A DNA stretch of 64,000 bases, taken from positions 707,507 to 771,506 of the forward strand of contig CAJNOP010000003.1 in the NCBI GenBank assembly GCA_905250075.1. Reading direction: 5' to 3'. Positions within the stretch are counted from its first letter, which is position 1; each line of letters starts with the position of its first letter. This document shows, piece after piece, positions 26,228 to 41,207 of this stretch. The DNA comes from Rotaria sp. Silwood1 (taxonomy: Eukaryota > Rotifera > Eurotatoria > Philodinida > Philodinidae). Under the pieces are notes generated by a model. It had not been told where the DNA came from. It saw nothing but the letters and a program-made list of their open reading frames with translations, and ran no database searches. The position numbers were made by a program, and so were the translations under genes.

Positions 26228-29200
26228 TTAATAATTATCAAAAGCTATATTTTCTTCTATAAATGAACAAAGTATAGCTTCAGTTATTGGGCGGTTTATA
26301 GCTGTAGTTACACCTAAAAAAAATAAATAAACATAATTATTAATTAAAAGAATTGGTAAATTTACCATCGGCTGTTGCTAAATAAATGAAAAGAAAAAAG
26401 AATTACAACAATTATAATGAAAAATAATTTTCTATAAATAAAACATACCTAGTGCAGTAGGATATGATTTATCGGCACGATGTCGATAAAAATACCATTC
26501 ACCATTATGATATGAACATTCAATAATTTGATTATCATATTGATCTAATTCTGGTGAATAACGCATGAATGCGTATGGCTTTGACTTGCCATTTACAAAT
26601 AGAAGAGCACTTTTTTCTTGAGATCGTCTAAAAAATAGGAAATTACTTTTCTAAATGAGGTAATTATAATTGTTTTTTTCTTTTGTTTCTTATAAAATAA
26701 TTTGATTGAGTTTCAGCTATGCTCTAATATGAAATTAATTTTCTATTCATTTTTGTTTTCTGGAATGATGTTTTCCATTACTAGTAATAGTATTCGCTTT
26801 GAATCGATTAATCGAAGAGAAAATATAAATCCTTTCATGCATTCAGATCATCATCATTATTTTCTACAATTTGGTTTAAAAAAAAGAGTAGGTTGAAAAA
26901 AATTTCCTGATATTCGCCTGAAATGCTAGAAATTTTGAGCATTTTTCTAAGGAAGATCTCAAAAGTGATTTCAAGGTTTCGAGCTCATATTTTGTCTATT
27001 AATAGAATAATTATATATTGAGATTTGCATGCTTCAAAACATTCAAAACTCAGCAAAGAAAGTCGAATCTTTTGGAGGTTGTATTAATCGAATGGTACTC
27101 TATAAGTGAGCAAAATATAGACCTACAACAGTTCCATGATAGTTTTGATCTTGAAAACTGTTCTAACAGTTTTTTTTGGAACAGTTCACAGAGACTTTCA
27201 CACGTGTCCTATATACATCTAGAAAACCCACGGAAGAAAAAGCGTACTTCTGTACTTCTTCATACTTCTCCAAATCAGTGTTTTATCTAGCATAGAAATC
27301 GGGACAATGATAACCCTCCATAGATCGAGTTTGTCTTATCGCAAGTAGATGTTCATCCTTTCAAAGTTTGAATCGTTCCATCAAAAGAAAAAATCTGAAT
27401 CAAATACTGCTCCAAACTTCTTCATATATCTACGTACTCCTTTAATTATTTTTTAATTATCTTTTGTAAAATAACTATAATAATCTTACAGAAAATACTT
27501 CATTTTCTTGTGCATTCGTTAATTTTTCATAGTACTCCTTGGCATTTCTGTTTACTACGGAAGTACAAAAAGTAGGTTTTTTTTCATTTGTGCATAACCC
27601 TACTTGAAACATTATTTCTATATGTAATGTCAAACTATGATTTGCAATCATTTTATCACTAATAATATAGTTTCTATCGTTTATGTCAATATTTCACTTC
27701 TGCAATGATCAACAAATGTTTACATACCTTCCTGTATGAATTTTCAATCGAAAATCAATTGTATTATCTTTTTTCCATTTTAATACATGTGTAGATCGTC
27801 CAGATTGATAAGGCTATAAAATATTCAATTCATATGTAATTTTCAAAAACAATGAGAATGTTAACTTACATTTTGTACAGATTGAAATACAAGTCCATCA
27901 CATCCATGAGTAATTTGTGATTGAAATGCTGGACTGAGTAACTAAAATAAAAATATTGTATATAAATATTATTCTAATATTAACTACTTGATTATTTTGA
28001 ATTTGAATAAATTTATTTATATTTTCTTACTTTAGATACTGTTGATAATTCCCAAAATTCTTTATTTCTTATTGAAAATGGTTCTAAATTTTTTTGAATA
28101 AAACCTTTTACTATAGCTTCATTTCTGACATTGACAATAGAATGACGTATAATATCAAGACGTTCTTTAAATGATCGTTGACTAACATTTTCATTCTAAA
28201 GACAACCAAGTTACTTTTAATAAAATTCATTTAATTCTATCTAACATACATCATATACTACAATATCATAAACTAAATATCGATATCGTTTAATTCCATT
28301 ATCATTATCAATAACAAATTCCTAATAATAAAAGAAAAAATATAAAAAATAAATTTATTCATTGTAAAAAATTTAAGAAAACATACACCATCAACCAATG
28401 TATTTATTAAATGTCTTGTACAATTTGAATCTTTTGGAAATTGTAGACAATTAATTTGAAATACATCGTTATTACGATCTAACATATAAATATTATTTTC
28501 ACTTTCAATTAACATCATATATCTATAATTTAAAATAGAAAATATTTAAAAAAAAAGTTGTTAGTACAATATCCTTCCGGGATTAAAATATGAAACACGA
28601 TGTAAATGCTGTCACGAATTATGAAGAGATTGGTTTATTCAATTTATTTTGTGATACATTTCTTCTTCATCCTTTTTGCCTAATCTTCCAAAAAGTGCAA
28701 TAAAAGAAGGGGAAGAGGAGAGGTTTCTAAGGCATCTGTCATGCCTGCGATGAGCTGCTTTCGACATGCCTTTAACTTTCTGTCATAGTTTATGGGAAGG
28801 GAGATGTGCGAATTTCTACCTAATATATTTCGAAATTCCTTTTAGATCATGTTTCATAAAAACAAAGCTATATATGTTTTTTTTTTATTTTACCTGGTGC
28901 CATCTGCCTTCCAGCTAACCATATAAGGAGATAAAAATATAGTTTGATAATTTGTATAATCCATTGATATAGGTTGTGAACCTGGAAAACTTTTTCTAAA
29001 AGAAAATAAATAGAAAATGAAATGAAAAATGTTTATTTTTCCAAAAGTTACCGATCCCATGCACACATTTGTTGACATTTTAATCGAATATTATCAACAA
29101 TAGATTGAGAACAAACAGGTTTAACATTAATAAGATCAACAGCAAATACATGATTAGAATTCTAAAATAATCTCATTAATAAAACATATTTTCTTAAAAA

Positions 29201-30952
29201 ATAAATATTACTTCTTGTCGAAATTCTTTATGAGGTTTTTGATCATCTATTTCATTGTATTTACGTTTATTTTCATTTAATGTAACAATTTTATTTTCTG
29301 AAAATAATTTATAATAAAATTGAAAAAGAAATATTCATATGATTGATTTTCTTTACCTAAACACCATGTAGGTCGTAATGGTGCAAGAATTGATATAAAA
29401 TTCTTCATCGGAAATTTCTCAATAAGTTTATCTAAATAATCTTGTTTATAAATTCCTGGCGATCGAGCTTTAGCAAACAGATCGATAGCATCATTGATAC
29501 TTGAAAAAATGAAAAATCAATTTCATTTTTATAGAAATAAACTATATCTTAATATCTTCGTGCCTCATATCAAATTGTTGACATAGATATGCACAAATAA
29601 GAAAACCCGTTCGATTAAAACCATGTGTACAATGAACACCTATGAGAACAATTTAAATAAAGTATATATATAAGATTAATCATACCAATGATATCATTTG
29701 GATTCGTTTTTATAAAATCATAACAAATGCGAATAAAAGAATGTATTTGTTCGTCATTTGGTGCTTCTTTATGTCTTAAAAAAAACATAATTACAGATTT
29801 TTAAAAAATTTAGAGTTTATTTTTGATGTGTAAATTAGATTAAATTCAAATTTTAGATTACTATCTCAATCCGATGGATTCTAATGTTCATTTATTCCTT
29901 TTCTGTCCTTTGGTCCTTTCGAGAAAGAGTTTAAGCCCATTCAGTGGTTTTGATCTTCCGTCGCACGTTGGAATTCAGTCTATTCAAGCTAGAGATATCT
30001 ATCGCAGCAGTGTCGTCATTGCAAAGACGTCAGTAGAAAATTCCCAGTCGCGATGGGCATCGCTGATTCAACTCTTAAACGCTCGTGAGAGAGTTTCTCA
30101 ATCTATCTGTACCAACTGGTTCGTGAACGACCGACTAGCTTTTGTTCTACAGACATGACTTCACATATTTCGTACGGAAATTTTTCATGTATATTCTCAA
30201 GACATATCCTAACCATCGCCTTCGTTATCATTCAACTCGCAGAGATTTTCTTGCATTTGAAGTATAAGTTTAGTTTTAGAGTGTCTGGTCAGTTGTTTGC
30301 TGCAAGGGATTTTAATGTTTATCTGATTACTATAAAACTTTTGAAAGATTTTTTGTGCATGATTCAACTAATATGATTTATTTGCAATCTATTAGAAAAA
30401 TATAATGAATATTTCGTCGGGGTTTATTTGTTTTGATTAGTTAAATAGAAATTCTCATTTAAAATAATTCATATTCTATATTTTTTTTTTCGTAATAACA
30501 TATTTATAGAAGATAATTCTTACCCTTGACATGGAATTTTTGCATAGCGTATATTTTTCTGAATAAATTCAATATCACTTCTATAATATCGGTTTGTATT
30601 TGTTAAATCAATAACAAGACCAAGGTTTTTCTATACACATACATATAAATATATATTACATTTCAACAAAAATTAAAATTATACTTGTTCATCTTTAACA
30701 TGTTTAATTAAAATATTACATGTCCATCGTTTTGCAATAGAAATGTTAGTTTTATATTGATCATCTAATGGTGTTTTAAACGCAATAAATTTTCCTATGT
30801 AAAAAGAAAGTAAAGATTATTACTAATAAACTAATTTAATAATATTTACCAGCAATAATATTTGATTTTCTTGGGCAATCAAGCCAGTTTGATGGTATTT
30901 CTGATGGATTATATGTTTGTACGCTTGATGAAAAAGTATTTGTATTAGACAT
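26228..30952 (-). CDS. RNGTT: mRNA capping enzyme (RNA 5'-triphosphatase plus guanylyltransferase)
   Basis: It removes the gamma phosphate from nascent pre-mRNA and adds the GMP cap in the nucleus. Seventeen exons: 30850-30952, 30685-30794, 30524-30630, 29686-29774, 29564-29639, 29357-29499, 29212-29297, 29052-29161, 28894-28995, 28387-28522, 28250-28321, 28031-28195, 27870-27941, 27728-27813, 26449-26627, 26366-26377 and 26228-26313, giving 577 aa (human about 597). The N-terminal phosphatase has the Cys-phosphatase loop [10 protein letters not shown] with Cys at about 140. The guanylyltransferase half has SWKADGTR with the GMP-linked Lys at about 304, CDGLVFQ (motif IV) and VLKWKK (motif V). 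The OB-fold end reads [20 protein letters not shown]. The intron after DM-S is best read with a GC donor (29563). One exon is only 12 nt (26366-26377). The three long introns, 29775-30523, 28523-28893 and 26628-27727, hold repeats or nothing recognisable. Confidence 0.95.
26366..26377 (-). other. 12-nt microexon of the capping enzyme
   Basis: CAACAGCCGATG is flanked by TTTATTTAG and GTAAATTT. With the neighbouring exons it encodes [13 protein letters not shown], which lines up with the conserved C-terminus of animal capping enzymes. Skipping it removes exactly four residues and keeps the frame. Confidence 0.8.
28560..28690 (-). repeat. Dispersed repeat family R2, copy 1 (in a capping-enzyme intron)
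   Basis: On the minus strand it reads GTGACAGCATTTACATCGTGTTTCATATTTTAATCCCGGAAGG, preceded by a segment similar to the other copies (AGGATGAAGAAGAAATGTAT). Copies 2 and 3 are at 55452-55575 and 60905-60990. No TIRs or coding potential were seen; the class is unknown. Confidence 0.6.
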
Positions 30953-31517
30953 CTAGAATAAAACAAGAAAAACTTGTAAGAATGACGAAAAAAAAAACAG
31001 ATTTTTGACGATGTGTCGCAATATATATATGCTTTGATGTACTGGGTTTTTTCCTAGCTTTAGTTGAAAATTGCGTAAGATGTGTGGGAATAAGATCTTT
31101 TTATGCATTGGTTAATAGTTTTCATAGCTCTCAAACCTTTGCCTCTAAATTGATTTGAAAGAAAACCAAAAAATCAATTTTCTTTTAATATATTCAATAA
31201 TAGAGTGATAATTCCTATTCATAGAAATCCTATTGCGATTATTTGTAATATTGTTCTTATAGATTATCTTCATGTAATATCAGATACATAAGTATACAAG
31301 GTATTTTGACTGTTCTTCGTGTTTAGTTTCTTTTTCTTGCGTTTCTTTACATCATTGATCGTCTTGTTTCTTTTATCGTTCTTCTTTATAAAATACTTAA
31401 TCGATATTTGCGTTCGTCTCGTACTATGGCCTCACTTGTATTTGACGTGTTTTTTGTGCGGTATTCTTGTTCGACAAGTCTGCTTGTTTCACTCTTAAAT
31501 CAAACGCCATTTAAAAA

Positions 31518-34166
<2,649 letters not shown>

Positions 34167-34648
34167 TCGAGTTGTTTTTAAAATAATTCTTAATTGATAT
34201 GGAATTGTACTATAACTTTTTAGAAAAAATAGTTAAGTCGATTAAACAGTTTTTATGTCAATCAATATTTTAACGATGTTCTATTTATAATGTTAAGAGT
34301 GATTTTTTTAAATTTGTTTTTGCTTGTAATCTGTTTATTGTATTTTGTTTTCTTGAAGTTATTCTTTTTTTTGTTTGATTAAGTTAAACTAAGGAGGTTG
34401 ATTTAATATTTATTTGTAACGGGATTTAAACAATAAAAAAACGACGACACCTAATGTAATTAATACATCTGATATTACATTTAAATTCAATTTTAATGAG
34501 TTTAGAGTAAGTCAAAATGGATGGTTTTCTTCTTCGATTAAATAATAATATTGAAGATTGGATGGGTTCAGTATATATATTCACAAAGACAAACATGGAT
34601 GGTACAGGATCAAGTTTCTCGGTGAAGTTATAAAGTTTTGAATAGCCC
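34167..34648. other. IDH 3' flank
   Basis: AT-rich DNA with no coding signal, ending at the inverted-repeat element at 34649. Confidence 0.4.
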
Positions 34649-34846
34649 AGGTGGAAAAATCTTACGAAGATCGTATAAGATCTTATTGAGAATCGAATGT
34701 CGTAAAACTTATACTGTACCATCTTACAAATATTGTACCATGAGATTTCATATTATCTGATCCCAGAAAAAAAATCAGATGAAATCTTACACTATATCCA
34801 ATAATAAAATTCTTGAAAGATCTTACAATGGGATTGTTTGACCTGG
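34649..34846. mobile_element. MITE-like inverted-repeat element, CCAGGTC family, copy 2
   Basis: It starts CCAGGTGGAAAAATCTTACGAAGATC and ends with the complement of CCAGGTCAAACAATCCCATTGTAAGATC. The end TGTTTGACCTGG... resembles that of the 1420-1798 element (GATTGTTTGACCTGG versus GACTGTTTGACCTGG). The 198-bp interior keeps repeated TAAGATCTTA-like words. The shared ends in two separate places suggest a mobile family; ORFs overlapping it are incidental. Confidence 0.6.
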
Positions 34847-37531
34847 AAGGTATATATTCTCTCTCTCTGCTCAATAGACACTTAAGCAGCGAAATCGTTG
34901 TTGCTTGAATTTAATTTTCCTCGAAGGTATGATATATATAGAAAATTGAGTATTGCATCAATGACCAGGGCAGTGCGGGCTTCAAATTGGTGTACAAATT
35001 TGTAATGAAAAAAAAAAATATTTAAGAAAAACTCGGTTTTTTTTGCAATTACCTGCCATTTACTGAGTATTGTGTTCTCCTACTTTGATGTTCATGTAAA
35101 AATTTATCTGAAATTTGAATAATTATTCTTTTTCTTCAAAACTCACAGATGGTAACAATCAACTGGCAAGATAGAGGTGCTGTTCTTCAAATGGCTTAAC
35201 TAACGAGTACGATAGAATTAATTAGCTTCTCAGTATATTGGCGATCTCTTTATCAATTTTAATAATTACGAACCAAATTTCGCCTTAAAAGACTTAGCAT
35301 TCGGTTCTCTACAAAACCTTAGATAACTATGTAAAACAGAAGTAAAAACAAAAAATTAACTATTACCTAAGCAATTTGAATATGTGTTATGAACAGCTTT
35401 CATACACAAATATACAAACGAACTTGCCGTTTATTCGTACTAATTTCAAAAATGATGTTTTTTGAAAATCGAAAGAAGTATGGTTTACTTTGTACGATAG
35501 AAGTTTGTAGAAATCAGTGAACCTATATTTACGATAGACCTTTTCAAACCTTGAAAAACAGCTAGTTTCACTCTTCTTCTCTCAATGTCCGATTGCATTA
35601 ATACAAGAAAACTGAATTTTGTGCTTGGAAGTTGCGAATGAGGCGTATTTGTAGTGTTTATGTAATCAACTTTTTGCATTCACTTCTTCTATGACACATA
35701 TTTGTTTATGATTTTGTAGAGAGTTAAACATTGGATTTTTAAGCTGAAATTTAGTTCATAACTATTAAAATTGACAGATATGTTAAATACATATAGTCTT
35801 ATTTATTCTGGCACACTTTTTATTTATTTTTAGCAGCTAGTTGATCCTCTCTATAATTTTGAAGTAATATATTTAATTCTATTAAAGAGAAAATAAAAAG
35901 CTAAAAATGCCGAATATCTAGTCCACTTTTATTAGTAACAAACAATAAAGATAATTAACCATTGCGTTTTGTTCATTATATGTTAGTTAATCAGACTTCA
36001 ACTCTTTTGATGAAAGTCATTAAGTATCATATAGTCAATCTTAAAAGTATGTAAGCCGATTTATGATCATGCTATTGGTCTTGATCAATTAGTAAACTTT
36101 GAAGATCGCTTATTCTAGCAAGAAATATTCAAAATCATCATATGTCAAATGTATATGACGGGAAGTGTATTCATCAGGATAGCAATAGACAAAAGCATAA
36201 GACTACGAACCAATACTCTAACATGAATTATAGAATCTTATTGAATATATATATATATATACATGTTCAGTTCAATGGTTTTGCTCAAGTATAGACAGAA
36301 GGCGTTGAAATTCAGAGATGTATAAGTTCCTGTTGCTTCTCCAGATCCTTTTTAGCGGAAGCAATTGCTACCCTTTGTAGTGTCGATGCATCATCCATTA
36401 GGATAGATGTAGATATCACCAATCACTTAGGAATTATTTGAATAGATGTAATTTGTCGTCTTATTTAGATAAATAAACATATAATTGTTTGAATTACTTA
36501 AACTATGCTTGCGTTTTTATCATCTGTTCTTATGTTCATAATACTATTGTTAATGATGATTGAAGAAATATTTCGTTTTCAGCAAAAAAAAATGATGTTA
36601 TTCAAAGATTATTGTAATAGATCTCGATGAAAATTCTTATTTTTATGCTTAATTAACGATCTACCTATTTTTTTTCAATATTTAACTATTCTTGATAGTT
36701 GCTATTTGAATACCGACAAACGAGTGGTAGTATTAAACCCTCACTGCTCTCAATCGAAGACCATGATTAATACTCTTGATTATTTTAATTTTAAATTTAC
36801 TAGAATTCGTTTAAATTTATTCTAATACTCGACATAAGAATAAGATCCTTTTATAGATAATATATTTATATGATCCATATATATATATTTATACTTTTTG
36901 ACACTATTTCAATAGGAGCTCATGGTATTCTTATTATCTAAACACAATCATTTATTCATGTGAATGTTCTTTGTCAACGCATTATTAATCATTTTATTTT
37001 TATTATCCAGTTGTTGACATATTCATATTCTATTCAGGTGTATCTATGTTTCTTGATTATCAAAATTACTAGTATGGAGTCTTGTTCGTTATAAATTTTA
37101 GGTAAGACTATTAATTTAGTTTTTTTCTCTCACTAATGTAGAGAATTATATACTATATTATAATGGCCGTACTGAAAAATTCTAATTCCTATTATGCCTA
37201 CAATTCCCATGCGTATTGTATTTTTAGATGCTTGTCCAACCATGATTTTCTATTGACATGTATGCCGTTCATCAGTGTCTGTCAGTCATAACTTAATTAA
37301 CTTGACCATAGTGAATTCTTCTTTTAAGAATATTATGTTTTCAATTGATTATCATAAATAACATTATGGTTTTTTATCGATTCTACATAAATAGTTGCGT
37401 CGAAAATTGTTCATACAAAATTTAATTTCAACTTTTTTCCCATAATGGTAACCGGTATAACAAATTCTAATACTTATCTTGATAAAGACTTATGAAAAGT
37501 AAATCTTTCTCAGTATTCCTAAAATCCAAAG
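34847..37531. other. Gene-poor AT-rich DNA
   Basis: 2.7 kb with no exon, RNA gene or well-delimited repeat that I can support; only short ORFs without splice context. Confidence 0.4.
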
Positions 37532-37878
37532 TCTACTTTTTCAGTAATAACCGCATCAAAATATTTTTTTTTGATTAGATAAACGAAAAGGCAACTAATT
37601 CTCTTGAAAATGAGATATTTCTGAGTTCTCCATGACACATTTTTGACTGAACTAAATCAATTATAAGAAAAGCCTAAAAGTGGCTTTTCCGCTGTTTCCT
37701 ATGGAAAGAAAGAATAAGAAGGACTTTTTTGCTTTTCTTTAAATTGATGGAGTTCAGTCAAAAAAATGTCATTGAGAATGTGGAAACATATCATTTTCAA
37801 GAGAATTAGTTGTTTTATCTCCTATGTCATAAAAAAAGAAAAACTTATATTTTGAAGTACCAATTGCTGAAAAGTAGA
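37532..37878. repeat. Large imperfect inverted repeat (MITE-like)
   Basis: The left arm (about 37532-37690) contains CTAATTCTCTTGAAAATGA and TTTTTGACTGAACT. The right arm (about 37725-37878) holds the complement, ATCATTTTCAAGAGAATTAG and GAGTTCAGTCAAAAA. The outer ends are CTACTTTTTCAG and CTGAAAAGTAG. About 150 bp of each arm pairs, with scattered differences. The tips are not sharp and no target duplication was seen, so it is an old element or a structural palindrome. Confidence 0.6.
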
Positions 37879-38847
37879 GTTTAAATTTCACGAGTACTAT
37901 AATGGATTTATTTCTCTCAAATCTTTATTGGAAATGAATTTCTCTATCCAAATAACGATTTAAATTCTTAATGTCAAATATCATGATGAAAAATATCGAA
38001 AGTAAATCTATATGATCAATATTTTCGAGCCATTGTACACACATTTATTTTACATTCAGTTAAATGTTTATTATCTTTCTGTTAGTTATAAGCACATGAC
38101 AATTTATTTTAACTATTCTTCACTTTTTAACGTCAATGATTCCGAGATTGGACCATTAAGCTTTTTCTCGTAACGATACATGTTAAACGGAATAAAAATG
38201 ATTAAACATGTTAAATGGGAATAATCAATAGATATATAGTTTGACACTAATTGATACTTGATTTGTGTCGAAGTCTTTTTCAATTATTGTTCAATAAAAA
38301 GAAATTTATGCAAATAGTAAAAAAACTCAAAAGATCTCAATACACACCGGATAAAGTTCTATTTTTTCTAAGGAGAAAATTCATCTAGAAAATTAACTTT
38401 TAGTCTTTTCAAAGTATTTCATGCTATACTTAATGTCAAAACTATCATTGCAATTTTCTATATTATTCCATGCAGTATGAAAAATTGATAATTAAAATTT
38501 TGTATTTGTTTCCAAAATAAATTAATAAAACGAAGGTCTATTGAAAACAAAAAATCAATTTTGTTGACATCATCTTCTTTCTTTACTGTAATTATTTATA
38601 ATTCTACTCTTGTAAATCTTTCTATATTACTGATATTATTCTATTTCTTCTTGTTTTTTAAATAAAATTTCATTGACACTGTCCATTTTAAAGTTAATAG
38701 GTTAACTTCTTTTTTTTCTATTAGTAGTTTATTTATGTTTTTTTTTTATTTCTTCGATGTTGTGTAAGTGAAATAAAGAGAAAGCATGAGTGAGAAGATA
38801 ATATTAGTTATCCAAAAAAAGAGAAAAATAAACGATAATTGATTTTA
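37879..38847. other. 3' flank of the neuropeptide gene
   Basis: AT-rich, no coding signal or repeat recognised. Confidence 0.4.
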
Positions 38848-39283
38848 TTATTCATCATAGAATAAAACATTTCGACGTTTTCGTTTGCCAACATAATTTG
38901 CTGGACGTAATGATGCTCGTTTACCAGCAAATGGTCGAAGTGATGCACGTTTACCAGCGAAAGGTCGAAGTGATGCACGTTTACCGGCAAATGGTCGAAG
39001 TGATGCACGTTGCTGCAAACCATAAGGACGTAAGGATGCACGGCGATATAAGTCATCGAAATCATTAATTTCATCATCGGAATTATTATCTTCTTCAGTA
39101 TTGTCAATAACATGGTGTTCTTCTTCATTTGTATCAGCATATGTTGGTTGAACTGTACACCAAAGAAGAACTGAAAACAATAAAATACGTTATTATTAAA
39201 AAAGAATAACTTATATTTAGAAGAATCTTACGTATGAATATTGTAATTCCGAGAAGCAAAATTGAATTTCTACTACTGTACAT
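38848..39283 (-). CDS. Neuropeptide precursor with repeated ASLRP-type amidated peptides
   Basis: Exons 39232-39283 and 38848-39170 (one short intron, phase 1) encode 124 aa. Residues 1 to about 32 form a signal peptide (MYSSRNSILLLGITIFILLL, ending near PTYA). An acidic spacer rich in Glu/Asp/Asn follows. After the dibasic site LYRR come ASLRPYGLQQ, three copies of ASLRPFA followed by GKR, then ASLRPANYV followed by GKR, and a basic stretch leading to the tail NVLFYDE. GKR is the standard signal for cleavage plus C-terminal amidation, so ASLRPFA-amide (three copies) and ASLRPANYV-amide are predicted; the first peptide would lack an amide donor. I do not recognise this peptide family; its receptor and role are unknown. 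The layout (signal, acidic spacer, tandem peptides) makes the class secure. Confidence 0.9.
38918..39010 (-). repeat. 30-bp coding tandem repeat in the neuropeptide precursor
   Basis: Three near-identical 30-bp units (ACGTTTACCAGCAAATGGTC-like on the plus strand) each encode ASLRPFAGKR. Only a few silent differences separate them, suggesting recent unit duplication or conversion. Confidence 0.85.
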
Positions 39284-40747
39284 TTTGTAGTAATGATGCT
39301 TTGGAAGAAATCTGAAATAAGATAATTAATTCTTTTTGTTGACTTCATATATATATATATATATAAGAGACAGAGGAAAAATAATAATATGTAGGCTTTA
39401 GTGTATGAGAATGAGAGATTTGTCAATAGAAACAATCGAAATCGTACTTATTCTCAGTTATAATACTTAGTTTGGAAAACAAAAGAAAATATTCATTGCG
39501 CATATTCATTGAATTCAAACAGATATAGTGATAACAGAGAGGAAAAAATATGAGAAAAAAAATAGAACAGAAAGATGAGACTTCTTTTTCTTTTCCTAAT
39601 AATCTACTTGTTGTTTGGTTTATTATTACTATTCAAGAAGAAGAGAGAAATTTACAAATTATACTGTTTTCACTAAAAGCTAGTAACAATTTGTTTGACA
39701 AAAAGATATTTTTTTTCTACATAATTAACGTCTGCAAATGTTCCGGTTGGATTCATAACTCTATGATTGGCGTGAACACACAATATCATATATCAGATTC
39801 TAATCAAGTTTTTCTCACGTTCATGAATATATATATATGGAACAACACGTATTTAAATTATGTATTTAGAAACAATCATAAAAGAGAAAACGTTTAAAAA
39901 TCAATGAGACACATATGCTATACTTTTACGTGTCGTTTCTATATATTAACAAGATCTACATGATTAAATTTCGCCTACTAGGTTACGCTTCTACTGTCAT
40001 AGGATTATGTTTGCTATGAGATGTTACCGGCATTGTTAACATGTTTTTCCAAATGAATAAGCAGAAAAACAACGCAACAATTTTAGAAGTAATAATATGT
40101 TCGTTTCATTATCTATTTCTTTTTGACTCACTTGACAATTGTATGAATGAATAATGAACGACATCGAGCTTCAAATGATCGCTTCCGAACGATAGTTTCG
40201 AAGCATTATTATCGAGATGATTAGTGTCTTTATATATGCGTATAGATAAAGATAGAGAAAAAATCTATCCATTGATAAAGATTACCAATAAAAACTAGCT
40301 ATCGAATTAGTATCGAGGGTGTTAAAGATAGAAAGAAACAATCATTTCCGCGTCGTCTCTTTTAATGCATGTGAGCGTATACTCGTAAATCTTTTTTCTT
40401 TTAGTAATAAGATCGATTGAGTATTATCACTATCTAGTCAAAATACTCTAAGGCATGAGCCATGAAGAACAAAAAAAGAAGAAGAACAGAAAAGAAAATA
40501 AATCTACTGATTAAAAGACTCAAACTGATGGAGTTTTTTATCTTATCTGTTGTTGCTTTTCTAATATTTCCCAAAAAAGAAACCTAATGTAATAATCGTG
40601 GATCTGCAAACATTTCGAAAGTGAAGAATAAAATAGAAAAAAAATTCTTTTTTTTGGTTTTTATTTTATTTGCACGCGCATCTATTTGATAAATTAATAA
40701 ACAGATAAATAAAATTAAATATATACTTAGTTTTATATCATGCATAG
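39284..40747. other. Intergenic DNA between the neuropeptide and RING-finger genes
   Basis: These genes are divergent, so this 1.4 kb probably contains both promoters and the unresolved first exon of the RING gene. The 115-aa ORF at 39550-39897 has no domain or splice support. Confidence 0.4.
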
Positions 40748-41207
40748 GAAATAGCTCATGTTATTCAAATATTCGTCGAAGAATACAAAATACTACATCC
40801 ACTCTTATTGATTTAACAAATACTTCACAACGTGCTTCTCGTATGACACAATATCATATTTTTCATGATAAATCTCCTGTACAACATCAATACACAGATA
40901 TGAAATAACATCAATAGAGAGAAAACAAAAACATCTTGTTGATTTATTTCTTGTACCTTATTATAATATAGAAATACTTGTAGATAATCTTAATAATGAA
41001 CAAGAATGTGCCATATGTTTTGAACCTTTTCATCAACAAGATATTGAAGCAAGACTTGAATGTTCATGTAATTATCATAAAAAATGTTTAGATGAATGGA
41101 ACCAACGTAAACGATGCTGTTCTTTACATATGGATAAAATGATATCATTAACTACTTTAAATAAATTTGTTTCTTCAACACAAATAATAAAAGAACAAAA
41201 GCAATAG
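40748..41207 (+). CDS. ZNRF1/2-like RING-finger E3 ubiquitin ligase (5' end unresolved)
   Basis: The last exon (40918-41207) encodes ECAICFEPFHQQDIEARLEC, continuing SCNYHKKCLDEWNQRKRCCS and LH. This lines up without gaps with the C-terminal RING of ZNRF1/ZNRF2 (ECVICLEEL...ARLPCLCIYHK). Zinc ligands are visible in CAIC, CSCNYHKKC and the final CC/H part. It extends past the RING with about 27 residues, ending IIKEQKQ. A preceding exon, 40748-40840, joins in phase 1 and starts xGNSSCYSNIRRR; a Met-Gly junction just before would give an N-myristoylation signal, as known for ZNRF proteins, but the exon carrying the ATG was not found. The N-terminal half lacks the second zinc finger of vertebrate ZNRFs, so the family call rests on the RING only. 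Confidence 0.7.

Noticed and set aside
29874-30376. Two plus-strand ORFs in a capping-enzyme intron
   Set aside because: No domain, no splice support and no similarity to known mobile-element proteins that I can see.
40841-40917. Reading frame continuing past 40840 (MTQYHIFHDKSPVQ...)
   Set aside because: It ends in a stop before the RING, and splicing at 40840/40918 keeps the frame; however, both readings remain possible until reads are seen.
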